64,000 bases of DNA from a virus: IMG/VR virus record IMGVR_UViG_3300005613_002762, positions 1 to 64,000 of that record, one strand, 5' to 3'. A model generated the notes under the pieces. It ran no database searches. It was not told the DNA's origin and saw only the letters and a list, made by a program, of their open reading frames with translations. Made by a program: the position numbers and the translations under genes. The first letter of the stretch is position 1, and every line of letters starts with the position of its first letter. Shown here piece after piece: positions 28,732-36,486 of the stretch.

Positions 28732-29635
28732 TTAAGTTTTTTTATTGTCAGAAACATACTTATTGATTAGGTATTTTCTAACATAAGTTGGTATTTTCAT
28801 GAACTCAGAATATTGTGTTCTAAAAATTCTAAAGAAATAATAAAGTTCGTCTAATAGTAGTGACTTATATTGATATGAAAGGCCGAAAAAATTCCACCCC
28901 AAAGGTGATGTCTGCCATTACCTTTTCTCCTGACGGGGCTATTACTTCTTTTCTTAAGTCCAATCTTGGTTCATTTTCCATTATGAATTTCCTAATGAAT
29001 TTTGAATCAGCAATTGGCATTTTTTCAATTATTGTTGATATTTTAGCCTTATCAGAATCTCCATTGATAGAAATAATATGATAAAAAAGTCTGGTTGTTA
29101 CAGATGGTGCAACTCGTCCTGCAGGATATGATTGAACTATTTTTTCAATTTCAACCTTTTCACCAAATGTTAAAATTTTTAATACGACATTACTTTTAGA
29201 AACAGGTAATTGAACTTCAAATAGTCCTTCGTCGTTTGGTTTAACAGGAGTTTCTTTGTAATTTAACTCATCCAATAATATGTTGGTAGTAAAAGACTGA
29301 TTAGTTCCAGGATCAACAAGAGATATTGTATATTCAGGACCGAAAGATGTATTTCTTAAAAATAGTAAAATTGCTTCAACATCACCATCTATTAATTCTT
29401 CGGGTCTTATATCCCTTTCATAGATTTTATTTCTTAATAAAGGTAAAATTATACTTTCTTGTATACTTTTTTTAAAATCTGCTTCAGCAATAATGTTTTC
29501 ATCTACCGCAGTTAAATATCCTACTTTAATTGATTTTTTTTTGGATTTATAAAATAACCCTCTACTAGGTAATTCTATAATATCGTGCGGTAAATTAAAA
29601 TCTTGTTGTCCCGCAGCATAAACATCTTGTTCCAT
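28732..29635 (-). CDS. Tail-assembly chaperone, extended product made by +1 frameshift
   Basis: This is the proposed long product of the 256-residue gene. Ribosomes reaching residue 250 (second Phe of EFF) would slip +1 from TTT to TTC and skip the rare-looking CGG codon, then read 50 more codons to a stop at 28734-28732. The junction is EFF-GLSYQYKSLLLDEL, followed by a helical, Tyr/Phe/Arg/Lys-rich sequence ending KIPTYVRKYLINKYVSDNKK, giving 300 residues. The extension has no ATG until its residue 29, fills almost the entire gap before the tape measure and looks like real protein. Tail chaperones in many tailed phages use a frameshift here; +1 or -2 versions are known in a minority. The frameshift is inferred from sequence only. 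Confidence 0.6.
28865..29635 (-). CDS. Tail-assembly chaperone / gp26-like protein, short product
   Basis: 256 residues. The N-terminal motif DIIELPSRGLFYKSKKKS and the DEN..AEADFKKSIQESII segment resemble the T4 gp26-like ('T4 baseplate') family, found between tail tube and tape measure. The position is that of the tail-assembly chaperone in other tailed phages, which wraps the tape measure before the tube polymerises and is absent from the finished virion. The last codons overlap a probable +1 slippery site at 28883-28891. The gene has no TATTTAT motif. It follows a terminator by about 30 bases, so its promoter must be of another type or further upstream. Confidence 0.7.
   Translation of the reverse strand: MEQDVYAAGQQDFNLPHDIIELPSRGLFYKSKKKSIKVGYLTAVDENIIAEADFKKSIQESIILPLLRNKIYERDIRPEELIDGDVEAILLFLRNTSFGPEYTISLVDPGTNQSFTTNILLDELNYKETPVKPNDEGLFEVQLPVSKSNVVLKILTFGEKVEIEKIVQSYPAGRVAPSVTTRLFYHIISINGDSDKAKISTIIEKMPIADSKFIRKFIMENEPRLDLRKEVIAPSGEKVMADITFGVEFFRPFISI
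28883..28891 (-). other. Candidate +1 ribosomal frameshift site
   Basis: In the chaperone reading frame the codons are TTT TTT CGG. A Phe-tRNA on the second TTT can re-pair with TTC after slipping one base forward. The zero-frame stop follows seven codons later (CGG at 28885, stop at 28867), and the +1 frame stays open for 50 codons. A -1 slip at the same run would give only 11 more residues. Confidence 0.55.
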
Positions 29636-29664
29636 ATTGTTCTTATTTTATATTAAAAATAAAA

Positions 29665-29697
29665 AAAGACCACCACTAGTAAAGTGAAATGGTCTTT
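29665..29697 (-). terminator. Rho-independent terminator after tail tube gene
   Basis: AAAGACCA pairs with TGGTCTTT around a 17-base loop that can form extra pairs, followed on the minus strand by a T7 run and further T-rich sequence. It lies 21 bases beyond the gp19 stop codon, insulating the highly expressed tube gene from the chaperone gene. Confidence 0.8.
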
Positions 29698-29717
29698 ATT
29701 ATGAAAAAAATATATTT

Positions 29718-30206
29718 TTAATAAACCAATATACAACGGTCCATTCTCATATTGGCCGAAATTTTAGCCACACCGTCAGATGAATATGTTAAAGATCCAC
29801 CGTCGTATCCTGTTAGAAACGTTCCTTCCAAAATCCATTTCTCAACAACAACACCTGTCGGGTCTAACATTTCAAGGTCAACATTCTTTTTATAACCAGC
29901 AGCATAACCCATACGACCTGTTACTGACTCAGCACACAATCTAATCCATTCCATAACAGCTTGTGTTGCAGAAGGACCAATCGGGTCACGAAAAGTTACC
30001 GGAAGTTCACCCCAAGTAAATCTACCCGCAACATAAGTTGAAGTGTTTAAGAATTGTATCTCGGTTGATCCAATTGTTAGTTTTGGTCTTGATGTTGTTT
30101 CAACATACCACTCATTAATACCAAGTGATGATGGAAATCTCAAAATCCAGCGGTTCTCCCTTTTTGGTTCGTAGGGAATCGGCATTTTCATTAATAAATC
30201 AGCCAT
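29718..30206 (-). CDS. 19: Tail tube protein gp19-like
   Basis: 162 residues, the same size as T4 gp19 (163). It polymerises as hexameric rings to form the inner tube through which DNA passes. The sequence NRWILRFPSSLGINEWYVETTSRPKL, then GRFTWGELPVTFRDPIGPSATQAVMEWIR and the C-terminal GGSLTYSSDGVAKISANMRMDRC follow the T4-type tube pattern. The gene lies close to the sheath gene, separated by the HAD-like gene, and has its own terminator. A TATTTAT motif is 35 bases upstream. Confidence 0.9.
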   Translation of the reverse strand: MADLLMKMPIPYEPKRENRWILRFPSSLGINEWYVETTSRPKLTIGSTEIQFLNTSTYVAGRFTWGELPVTFRDPIGPSATQAVMEWIRLCAESVTGRMGYAAGYKKNVDLEMLDPTGVVVEKWILEGTFLTGYDGGSLTYSSDGVAKISANMRMDRCILVY

Positions 30207-30241
30207 ATTTTCTTTTTTTAGTTTTTTTTATTTTGTTTATT

Positions 30242-30248
30242 ATAAATA
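30242..30248 (-). promoter_or_regulatory. TATTTAT start-proximal motif, candidate promoter
   Basis: Sense-strand TATTTAT 35 bases upstream of the tail tube start, in the 112-base gap after the HAD-like gene. The same stretch reads TATAAATATA on the plus strand. Confidence 0.45.
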
Positions 30249-30318
30249 TACTCTACTTGTAATTTTTTCTATTTACTTTCGGTTTTTTAAAAATATAATC
30301 ATAACTAGACCGGACTAG

Positions 30319-31149
30319 TTACTCATATGATGTTTTTCCTTCTTTACTAGTATGATAAATTTTTAAGTCATCTTTATTTGTAAAATGTTTTCTCATTGTT
30401 TGAACATTTCTTAAATCGTCATCTGAAAAACCAACATAAGGTATAAAATAGTTGCTTATCTTATTTTTCATAAATGCCTTTTCTTGAAGTTGTCTTGATA
30501 AGTTTTGAACATACGTCATAAACTCTTTCATCGCAATAACTTTTAATTCTTCAGGATTGGCGGCGGATCCTTCTCCGAAACTAACAGGGTGGAAACGACA
30601 CATATCTAAATAAACTCTAATTAGTTCATCATCAGATAATTCATCTTCATCAGCCAACTCTCTATATTTTTTTAAGTTTTTAACAATTTCTTTTTTATTA
30701 AGTCCGTGTTTGTTTGAGTTGATTAGATTATAGACCGCTCGTTTAAGAACCGATGGTGTATGACCTCTTGCTGTGATAATTGAAAAAATTGAACCATTAT
30801 TAACTGCTTCTACAAAATCATCCCATGCCGGACCAATTGGGGCTTTCATTGAATCAACTAAGAATTTTTTATCTCCAGTAACTCTGAAGTCTCTAAACGC
30901 ATCCTCATCAAACCCAACAATAGTATGTCCTTTATATTCAAAAGGATCAACTCCAATTTCTGTTCTATATTCCGCAAAATCTTCGGTAGACATACCAACA
31001 CTTTTACCTTTATCATCTTTCAAATAAATTTCGGTTGGCATATACATAAGATTATCATCCCAATCAAATGCATAATATTTCATACTTGGTTTTAATTGTT
31101 CTTGAAAAATCTCAGTAATAATTTCTTTTACAATTTTTTTATAATTCAT
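30319..31149 (-). CDS. HAD-superfamily hydrolase-like protein
   Basis: 276 residues. HAD motif I is YYAFDWDDNLMY, with nucleophile D29 and acid D31. Motif II is SIITARG (Thr), and motif IV is PYVGFSDDDL. A helical cap with acidic stretches (ELADEDELSDDELIRVYLDM) lies between II and IV. HAD enzymes are mostly phosphatases; here the substrate could be a nucleotide, a nucleic-acid end or a protein. The gene sits between sheath and tube genes, unusual company for a metabolic enzyme. An inner ATG (residue 23) is possible, but the TATTTAT motif 4 bases before the first ATG supports the longer form. Confidence 0.75.
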   Translation of the reverse strand: MNYKKIVKEIITEIFQEQLKPSMKYYAFDWDDNLMYMPTEIYLKDDKGKSVGMSTEDFAEYRTEIGVDPFEYKGHTIVGFDEDAFRDFRVTGDKKFLVDSMKAPIGPAWDDFVEAVNNGSIFSIITARGHTPSVLKRAVYNLINSNKHGLNKKEIVKNLKKYRELADEDELSDDELIRVYLDMCRFHPVSFGEGSAANPEELKVIAMKEFMTYVQNLSRQLQEKAFMKNKISNYFIPYVGFSDDDLRNVQTMRKHFTNKDDLKIYHTSKEGKTSYE

Positions 31150-31153
31150 ATTA

Positions 31154-31160
31154 ATAAATA
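31154..31160 (-). promoter_or_regulatory. TATTTAT motif only 4 bases from a start codon
   Basis: Sense-strand TATTTAT 4 bases before the ATG of the HAD-like gene. If it is a -10 element, the transcript would be leaderless or nearly so. Confidence 0.4.
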
Positions 31161-31173
31161 TTCTAATAATAAA

Positions 31174-31200
31174 AAAAGGGAGATTTTCATCCCCCCTTTT
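31174..31200 (-). terminator. Rho-independent terminator after tail sheath gene
   Basis: On the minus strand a G/C stem (AAGGGGGGAT against ATCTCCCTTT, two or three G-T pairs) with a GAAA tetraloop is followed by a T7 run. It starts 20 bases beyond the sheath stop codon. Confidence 0.8.
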
Positions 31201-31219
31201 TCTTTTTTAATAAACCAAC

Positions 31220-34200
31220 TTATATATTTTCAAATGATGCTCCTGTTGGTGTGATGTAGAACGTGATGTCTATGAATTCAAGAGCTCTTGTAGGTTTGAT
31301 ATAAATCTTACCTGTCAATTGGTTTCTATCTAAATCCTCAGGATCTGATGAAACTGTTACTCTAAAGTCATATAAACCACGGTCTCTTCTAATTGAATCT
31401 AAGATTGGGTTCACCGCATTTAAGAAGTCTTGTCTAACTTGTGCGTCGTTTTGTTCAAACAATAATCTTACAGATACTGCTGAAATCAATTTACGAGCTT
31501 GTAATAACAATCTTCTAACGTTGATTCTATCAAGAGCAGATTCTCTAACTTGTAAAGTTTTATTACCCCAAATTACAGTTCCCACATCTGAGAAAGTCGC
31601 AATTGGGTTAATTCTACCAATATAAAGAATATCTCTATCTTCTTGAGTTAACTTCTTACGAGCTTTAATACAGTTAACAATACCACGAGTGTAACCCGCC
31701 GCCGCGAACCAAGGGAATGCGATGTTATCTGTCAAGGCCAAGTTTCTTGTAACCTCTGCCGTTGGTGGAATATAGATTTGAGTGTTGTTTACACTATCTC
31801 TTGTCAATACCCACGGGTAATAAGTTGCCGTATAGTTAGAGTCAATTCCTGTATTTTCTAAGTTATCAACCGCTTCTGTTGGGTAGATAAACCCGTCAAT
31901 TCCAGTTGTAGTTGGTAAGAATAAATCATAATCAGGTGTTGTTGTAATATACAATGAGTCAGCTCTGTTGAATTCAATCATTTGAACCGCATCTTCCACT
32001 AAGTTACTATTATTAACATAATCAATACCTGGAGTTACAAATACATTAATGTTTGTTGCTTCAGGGTTAGCGAATGTTTGTTGTCCTAATAGATATGCGT
32101 AGTAGTCAGTGTTTGCGTAGTCTTGAGTTCCATCACCTAATGCGATTTCTTTAAATGCTCCCCAACCAACTGCTTGTGGGTATCTTGATGAAGGACAAGC
32201 CCCGTTTAAGAAACCACGTCTACCAATTTGGAATTCATCACCGTTTGTTCTGTATTCTCTATAGATATCCCATCCGTCAAATCCACCTTGAACTAACAAT
32301 GTAAATTTACGAGCAAATATTCTATAATAAGGATCTGTCGGGAACTCAGGTTCTGTTGTAAATGTTGCGTTACCCGCCACGAATCTTGGTTGACCACTTG
32401 TAGAGAACTCAGGTCCGATTGTTAAACCACTTGCGTTTTGATCCATGTGGAAACCAGCAGATCTAAAGTTAAATGGAAGACCGTCAATATCACAAGAGTT
32501 AAGAGGATTTCTTTTTCCATAATATTCAAAGAAGTTTGGATCCCAACCTAATGAGTTAGAAATACCCAAATAAGTTCTTCTTACATTATCTCCCGGACTT
32601 ATTAGTGAGTTATCATTACCTGATGATAAACCGAATGGTGGGTTATAAATCACTTCACCAGGGAAGTCATATTTACCTTTAATAATTGGGAATGGAGAAC
32701 TTGCTCCTGCATAATTTCTAAAGTTAAATCCATTAAATCCACAAGGAAGAGCATCAATCGGAGCGTCTTCAGACATTTCAATCATAACGTAACGAGATCT
32801 TAATTCGTATTCACCATCTAAAGTTCCGATTTTATTTGCGATGTAGTTGTTTTGACCCGGATCCATTGAACAATTTGTAAACTTCTCAATAACCACAGGG
32901 TTAGCATCTGTATCAAAATAGTCACGAATTAACACGTCAAAAGTTAAATTATTATATGTTTGATTAATAATTGAAATTTTAAGTAAAGTATTGGCTCCGT
33001 CACCATCTGATATTGTGTAGAATCTAAATAAGTCATATACTTTATTACCTCTAAGTTCTGACACCACGAAAGGTGATGATGGTGTTTGCCATCTGTCCAA
33101 ATACCAACCAATTGAATCAGGATCTCCACTTTGAGCCGAATCTAACGCGATTAGGTTAGGGTTAAGACCTCTAATGTATCCTTTTCTCCAAGCGAAGTTT
33201 AAGAATGATTGGAAGTTTTCTTCTGCAAATACCGGAACTTCTAATCTTGGTTTTTGGAAGTTTGTAACCCCAAATACTTTTGTCCAATATTCAGCATCGT
33301 TTTGAGTGAATGAAGTTTCAAATGTATAAGGTGTTCCGAATCTATCAACAACATTAACACCAAAAGTCGAGTATGGGTTTTTAAGAACCGCAGAATATTG
33401 ACCAGTCATGTCTAAAGTTACATCAGATGTTCCTGTAACAGAATATCTTGGGTTCTCAGCGTTTGTATAAGTCGCTAAACCTCTTGATCTTAAAGTTCCA
33501 ACAACAACATTATCATAATCAACATATGATGTTCCTGTGTAATAATAAATCTTACCAACAATAGTTCCTGAATAACAATCGATATTGACAGGAGTTGGTG
33601 TTGGTGTTGGTGATGTAAATGGAACAGGAGACACACAAGGAGCCTGTGAAGGAGTTGGTGTCGGTGTTGACGAAGGTGATATTGTTGTCGTTGTTGTAAC
33701 AACAAATGGAGTCAATCCTGATACATATGTGAAGAAAGAGTATCCTGAATAGTTTGTATTTCCTGTATTAGAAAATAACGCATAATACCAAGAGTCATTC
33801 AAAGGAGAACTTAAACTAGTGTCGTCTAAAGAAACTGAAGGAACATCAAATACATTTGTTTCTCCTGTATATCCAGCACCACTTAATGTCAAATAATCAT
33901 TTGTCGCAATTGATCCAAAGTATGCAATTTGTTCATCTTCAGCTGTTGATGGGTTATTTGCGGTTATAATTCCGAAAATCAAATTTTTAATTTGGGCATC
34001 CAATGTTGAAGTGTCCCCATTAAATTCCTCATATTGTTCGTCTAATATAGTTTGAATTTCAGCAGGGAAATCAACAGAATAACCAATTGTCGATGTTGAG
34101 TTTGTACACGCCGTAAACGGAACTGTAAATGATAATTCTTTTGGTGTAACACAAACAGTTTCACATGTTGCGGTTAAAGTTTGTGAACTTAAACACCAAA

Positions 34201-34567
34201 CACCAATAGTTGACGGATCAACGTTAGCGACAGTTGTAACAGACCATGATGGACCTGCATCATATCCTGATAAACCAAGAATTCTAGTTACGAATAACTG
34301 ATTAGATTGTTGAAGGTATGCCTTAGCGATATACGACGCTTCATACTTCGGGATTTGAGTATTTACGAATTTTTCAGGAGATGTTCCCCCGAATACCGTT
34401 TGAAACTCGTCAAAGTTTGTGATAAAAATAGGTTCAAATGCTGGACCTATCAAAGTTTCACCCACAATACCTAATGTTGTTACACCTACACTTTGTGCTA
34501 CAAAGCTTAAGTCAACTTCAGAAGTATATACACCGGGTGAAACAAAAACCTTACTGTTAGTTGCCAT
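31220..34567 (-). CDS. 18: Tail sheath protein gp18-like, with Thr/Pro-rich linker
   Basis: 1115 residues, far longer than T4 gp18 (about 660). The N-terminus (VSPGVYTSEVDLSFVAQSVGVTTLGIVGE) and the C-terminus (RLNVRRLLLQARKLISAVSV and the RQDFLNAVNPILDSIRRDRG helix followed by a beta hairpin) are standard sheath. The extra length lies in the middle. Residues about 288-331 are a Thr/Pro/Ser linker (TTTTTISPSSTPTPTPSQAP) joining the sheath core to an inserted strand-rich region likely to project from the tail surface. The gene is monocistronic between a TATTTAT motif and a terminator, as expected for abundant sheath. The gp18 assignment is firm; the role of the insertion is unknown. Confidence 0.93.
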   Translation of the reverse strand: MATNSKVFVSPGVYTSEVDLSFVAQSVGVTTLGIVGETLIGPAFEPIFITNFDEFQTVFGGTSPEKFVNTQIPKYEASYIAKAYLQQSNQLFVTRILGLSGYDAGPSWSVTTVANVDPSTIGVWCLSSQTLTATCETVCVTPKELSFTVPFTACTNSTSTIGYSVDFPAEIQTILDEQYEEFNGDTSTLDAQIKNLIFGIITANNPSTAEDEQIAYFGSIATNDYLTLSGAGYTGETNVFDVPSVSLDDTSLSSPLNDSWYYALFSNTGNTNYSGYSFFTYVSGLTPFVVTTTTTISPSSTPTPTPSQAPCVSPVPFTSPTPTPTPVNIDCYSGTIVGKIYYYTGTSYVDYDNVVVGTLRSRGLATYTNAENPRYSVTGTSDVTLDMTGQYSAVLKNPYSTFGVNVVDRFGTPYTFETSFTQNDAEYWTKVFGVTNFQKPRLEVPVFAEENFQSFLNFAWRKGYIRGLNPNLIALDSAQSGDPDSIGWYLDRWQTPSSPFVVSELRGNKVYDLFRFYTISDGDGANTLLKISIINQTYNNLTFDVLIRDYFDTDANPVVIEKFTNCSMDPGQNNYIANKIGTLDGEYELRSRYVMIEMSEDAPIDALPCGFNGFNFRNYAGASSPFPIIKGKYDFPGEVIYNPPFGLSSGNDNSLISPGDNVRRTYLGISNSLGWDPNFFEYYGKRNPLNSCDIDGLPFNFRSAGFHMDQNASGLTIGPEFSTSGQPRFVAGNATFTTEPEFPTDPYYRIFARKFTLLVQGGFDGWDIYREYRTNGDEFQIGRRGFLNGACPSSRYPQAVGWGAFKEIALGDGTQDYANTDYYAYLLGQQTFANPEATNINVFVTPGIDYVNNSNLVEDAVQMIEFNRADSLYITTTPDYDLFLPTTTGIDGFIYPTEAVDNLENTGIDSNYTATYYPWVLTRDSVNNTQIYIPPTAEVTRNLALTDNIAFPWFAAAGYTRGIVNCIKARKKLTQEDRDILYIGRINPIATFSDVGTVIWGNKTLQVRESALDRINVRRLLLQARKLISAVSVRLLFEQNDAQVRQDFLNAVNPILDSIRRDRGLYDFRVTVSSDPEDLDRNQLTGKIYIKPTRALEFIDITFYITPTGASFENI

Positions 34568-34602
34568 GTTGTAAAATACTTTTTAAATTATTTATTTTTT
34601 CT

Positions 34603-34609
34603 ATAAATA
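34603..34609 (-). promoter_or_regulatory. TATTTAT start-proximal motif, candidate promoter
   Basis: Sense-strand TATTTAT 35 bases upstream of the sheath ATG. Confidence 0.45.
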
Positions 34610-34645
34610 CTTGGAAAAAACACAAAAACTTTACAATAAAAAAAG

Positions 34646-34652
34646 TATTTAT
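34646..34652 (+). promoter_or_regulatory. TATTTAT motif upstream of the small RHH-like gene
   Basis: Plus-strand TATTTAT 37 bases before the ATG at 34690, divergent from the sheath motif 36 bases away. Confidence 0.35.
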
Positions 34653-34689
34653 AAATTGGTATGATTTTATTCTGCCTTTTTTCTGCCCT

Positions 34690-34854
34690 ATGGATAAAGA
34701 AGTTAAAAAGATAAAGAATTTAAAAATTGATGAGGATGTTCACAATGTTCTAAAAAAATATTGCGATAAGAGGGGTATTAAAATGTATAAGTTTTTAGAG
34801 AACTTAATTTTAGAAAAGTGTAAAGAAAAAAAGGATATATACGGAGAACATTAA
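34690..34854 (+). CDS. Small ribbon-helix-helix-like protein
   Basis: 54 residues from the ATG at 34690. The frame can be extended upstream to a TTG inside the sheath gene start, but that part looks non-coding. The sequence KNLKIDEDVHNVLKKYCDKRGIKMYKFLENLIL has the strand, helix, turn, helix pattern of Arc/MetJ-like DNA-binding proteins (a short 'LKID..VH..LK..C...G.....F....I' motif). It may be a small regulator of phage transcription. It is divergent from the sheath gene, and its last 4 bases overlap the end of the convergent 347-residue gene. Confidence 0.6.
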   Translation: MDKEVKKIKNLKIDEDVHNVLKKYCDKRGIKMYKFLENLILEKCKEKKDIYGEH

Positions 34855-35894
34855 ACTAAACTTTGAGTGAACGTAACTGAAGGTTCTTGTCCTGTTAAAC
34901 CAATAGTTATATCAATTCTTAATTCATCACCATTATTAATTTGAATAAGTTCTAAATCATCACCAACATATTGGTTATTAATAAACACAGAAAATGATAT
35001 CACATTTGTAGTTCCTTGAAGATATAAATTACAGGTGTATGCAAAAAGTCTTTCTTCAGTTGTTGCACTATTTGGGTATGAATATAAAATACTTTCTAAT
35101 TGAGGTGGTTGTTCTTTTCTTTGAGGTCGTTTTCTTGGTTGTTGATCAACTTCAAACATTTGAAAGGTTCTTGAAAGTGCTGGATAAACCTCGAATTGAT
35201 TTTCATCAATTAAAAAACCCATCATTGTAAAATCATATTTTTGAATATAATATTTTCTAGACTCCAGATCCATTGAAGATTCATCTGTAAATGCGTCATT
35301 AATGATTGGAATATAATGTCCGTTTATATTTTGATACGCTTGTCTTGAGGCAAATGTTTCCATTATTCTTTGATTCAGAGTATTGGCTTCTCTCATTCTA
35401 TTACAAACTATTGCTACCGTGTATTTTAAATCAATTGGAACTGGTTGTGGTATTTTATAAATGTCGGCTCCTTTTCTATTTCCGTCCCATGTTGGAACTT
35501 CCATATAATAATACATTCTTCTATTTGGTATATTATATTGAACTGCCGGATTATTCCCATATTTTACCTCAGGGTTTCTGATTACCGTTAAAAATGGTGG
35601 TTCTAAGTTTTTATCTATATTTTGAAAATCCCAAGTTTCAACAAACTGAGACCAATTTTGTGTTGTGATTAGTATATCAACAACAGGTATTTTTTTTCCT
35701 TCAGAAACAATATTAAATTTTTCTTTCACAAAATCTAAAAACCCTCTATCTAAATCGGCATGTAATAATGACTTAGGTAAATAAGTTCCGTCCTTTGTAA
35801 TCATATCCTTTATTTCTTCTCTTCTCGGAAGAAGAGTTTTAGGGTAATTCAAAGGTATTGTTGGTTTTACTGGTCCTCTTTTAGGTAATCCCAT
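34851..35894 (-). CDS. Head-tail connector or tail-associated structural protein
   Basis: 347 residues. The N-terminal half (residues about 60-270) contains a mixed alpha/beta domain (VVDILITTQNWSQFVETWDF, NIPNRRMYYYMEVPTWDGN), with internal 'YTVAIVCNRMREANTLNQRIMETFAS'. The C-terminal about 75 residues look like an added beta-sandwich (LFAYTCNLYLQGTTNVISFSVFINNQYV). I do not recognise the family with confidence. It lies 24 bases after a probable neck/tail-completion gene and next to the sheath gene, the position of T4 gp15/gp3-type tail-terminator proteins. It lacks a TATTTAT motif, so it is probably co-transcribed with the gene upstream. Confidence 0.65.
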   Translation of the reverse strand: MGLPKRGPVKPTIPLNYPKTLLPRREEIKDMITKDGTYLPKSLLHADLDRGFLDFVKEKFNIVSEGKKIPVVDILITTQNWSQFVETWDFQNIDKNLEPPFLTVIRNPEVKYGNNPAVQYNIPNRRMYYYMEVPTWDGNRKGADIYKIPQPVPIDLKYTVAIVCNRMREANTLNQRIMETFASRQAYQNINGHYIPIINDAFTDESSMDLESRKYYIQKYDFTMMGFLIDENQFEVYPALSRTFQMFEVDQQPRKRPQRKEQPPQLESILYSYPNSATTEERLFAYTCNLYLQGTTNVISFSVFINNQYVGDDLELIQINNGDELRIDITIGLTGQEPSVTFTQSLV

Positions 35895-35918
35895 AATTTT
35901 TTTTAAATCTATTTAATT

Positions 35919-36431
35919 TTATAATCCTCTAAATTCATTTGGTCCGACAGGGGCTGCAATTATAGTCCTATAAAATGGTTTATACCCTTTATACGTATGT
36001 TTAATGTCTGAAACTACACGACCATCATTTACAACCGTATAATAACGAACAAAGTTTTCAGTATCGTAATAACCAACATAATCACCAAAGTCTATGTCAA
36101 TTTGTAAATCTTCTAATGTTTTTAAATAAACTGACATCGTTATATTTCCCGGCTCCACTTGATCCATTTTGGTTGTCCCAATCATTTTGTTTGTTGGTGC
36201 CGCAATTGCAACATATGCATTGAACTCAACGGGAGGTAAAAATTTTATACCGTCCTCAACAACTTCACCATAAACATCATCGGTTTTAATTTTGTTTCTA
36301 TCTATTTTATACAACACACAAGTGTAATTCATGTCACCAATTAACCACTCTTGACCCATCCCAATTTCAAGTTCAAAATCGCGATCCCCAAAAAATTTAC
36401 CTAACCTTGTTATAGGAACATTACTTTTCAT
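35919..36431 (-). CDS. Probable neck/tail-completion protein
   Basis: 170 residues, strand-rich (VEFNAYVAIAAPTNKMIGTT, QIDIDFGDYVGYYDTENFVRYYTVVNDG). The last third reads like small head-tail adaptor proteins, with a 'GDYV.Y' turn and paired strands (VRYYTVVNDGRVVSDIKHTY). No confident family call. It is the first gene of a two-gene unit with the 347-residue protein, with a TATTTAT motif 15 bases upstream in a palindromic element shared with the divergent helicase gene. Confidence 0.6.
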   Translation of the reverse strand: MKSNVPITRLGKFFGDRDFELEIGMGQEWLIGDMNYTCVLYKIDRNKIKTDDVYGEVVEDGIKFLPPVEFNAYVAIAAPTNKMIGTTKMDQVEPGNITMSVYLKTLEDLQIDIDFGDYVGYYDTENFVRYYTVVNDGRVVSDIKHTYKGYKPFYRTIIAAPVGPNEFRGL

Positions 36432-36446
36432 TATGTTGTTTTATTG

Positions 36447-36458
36447 ATAAATATTTAT
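36447..36458. promoter_or_regulatory. Palindromic ATAAATATTTAT between divergent genes
   Basis: A perfect 12-bp palindrome holding a TATTTAT motif on each strand. It lies 15 bases from the minus-strand 170-residue gene and 28 bases from the plus-strand SNF2 helicase start, so one element could serve both directions. Confidence 0.5.
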
Positions 36459-36486
36459 TTTATCGTTATTTTTAATAAAAAGAGTT

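Noticed and set aside
28883-28891. A -1 frameshift at the TTTTTT run of the chaperone gene
   Set aside because: The -1 frame stops after 11 residues, while the +1 frame reads 50 residues of protein-like sequence up to the tape-measure gene.
34561-34689. A 43-residue upstream extension of the RHH-like gene
   Set aside because: It starts at a TTG inside the sheath gene start and reads through the promoter-like region with biased Phe/Lys composition.
36447-36458. The palindrome as a replication origin
   Set aside because: It is only 12 bp, A/T-only, without further repeats, and is better explained as back-to-back start-proximal motifs.
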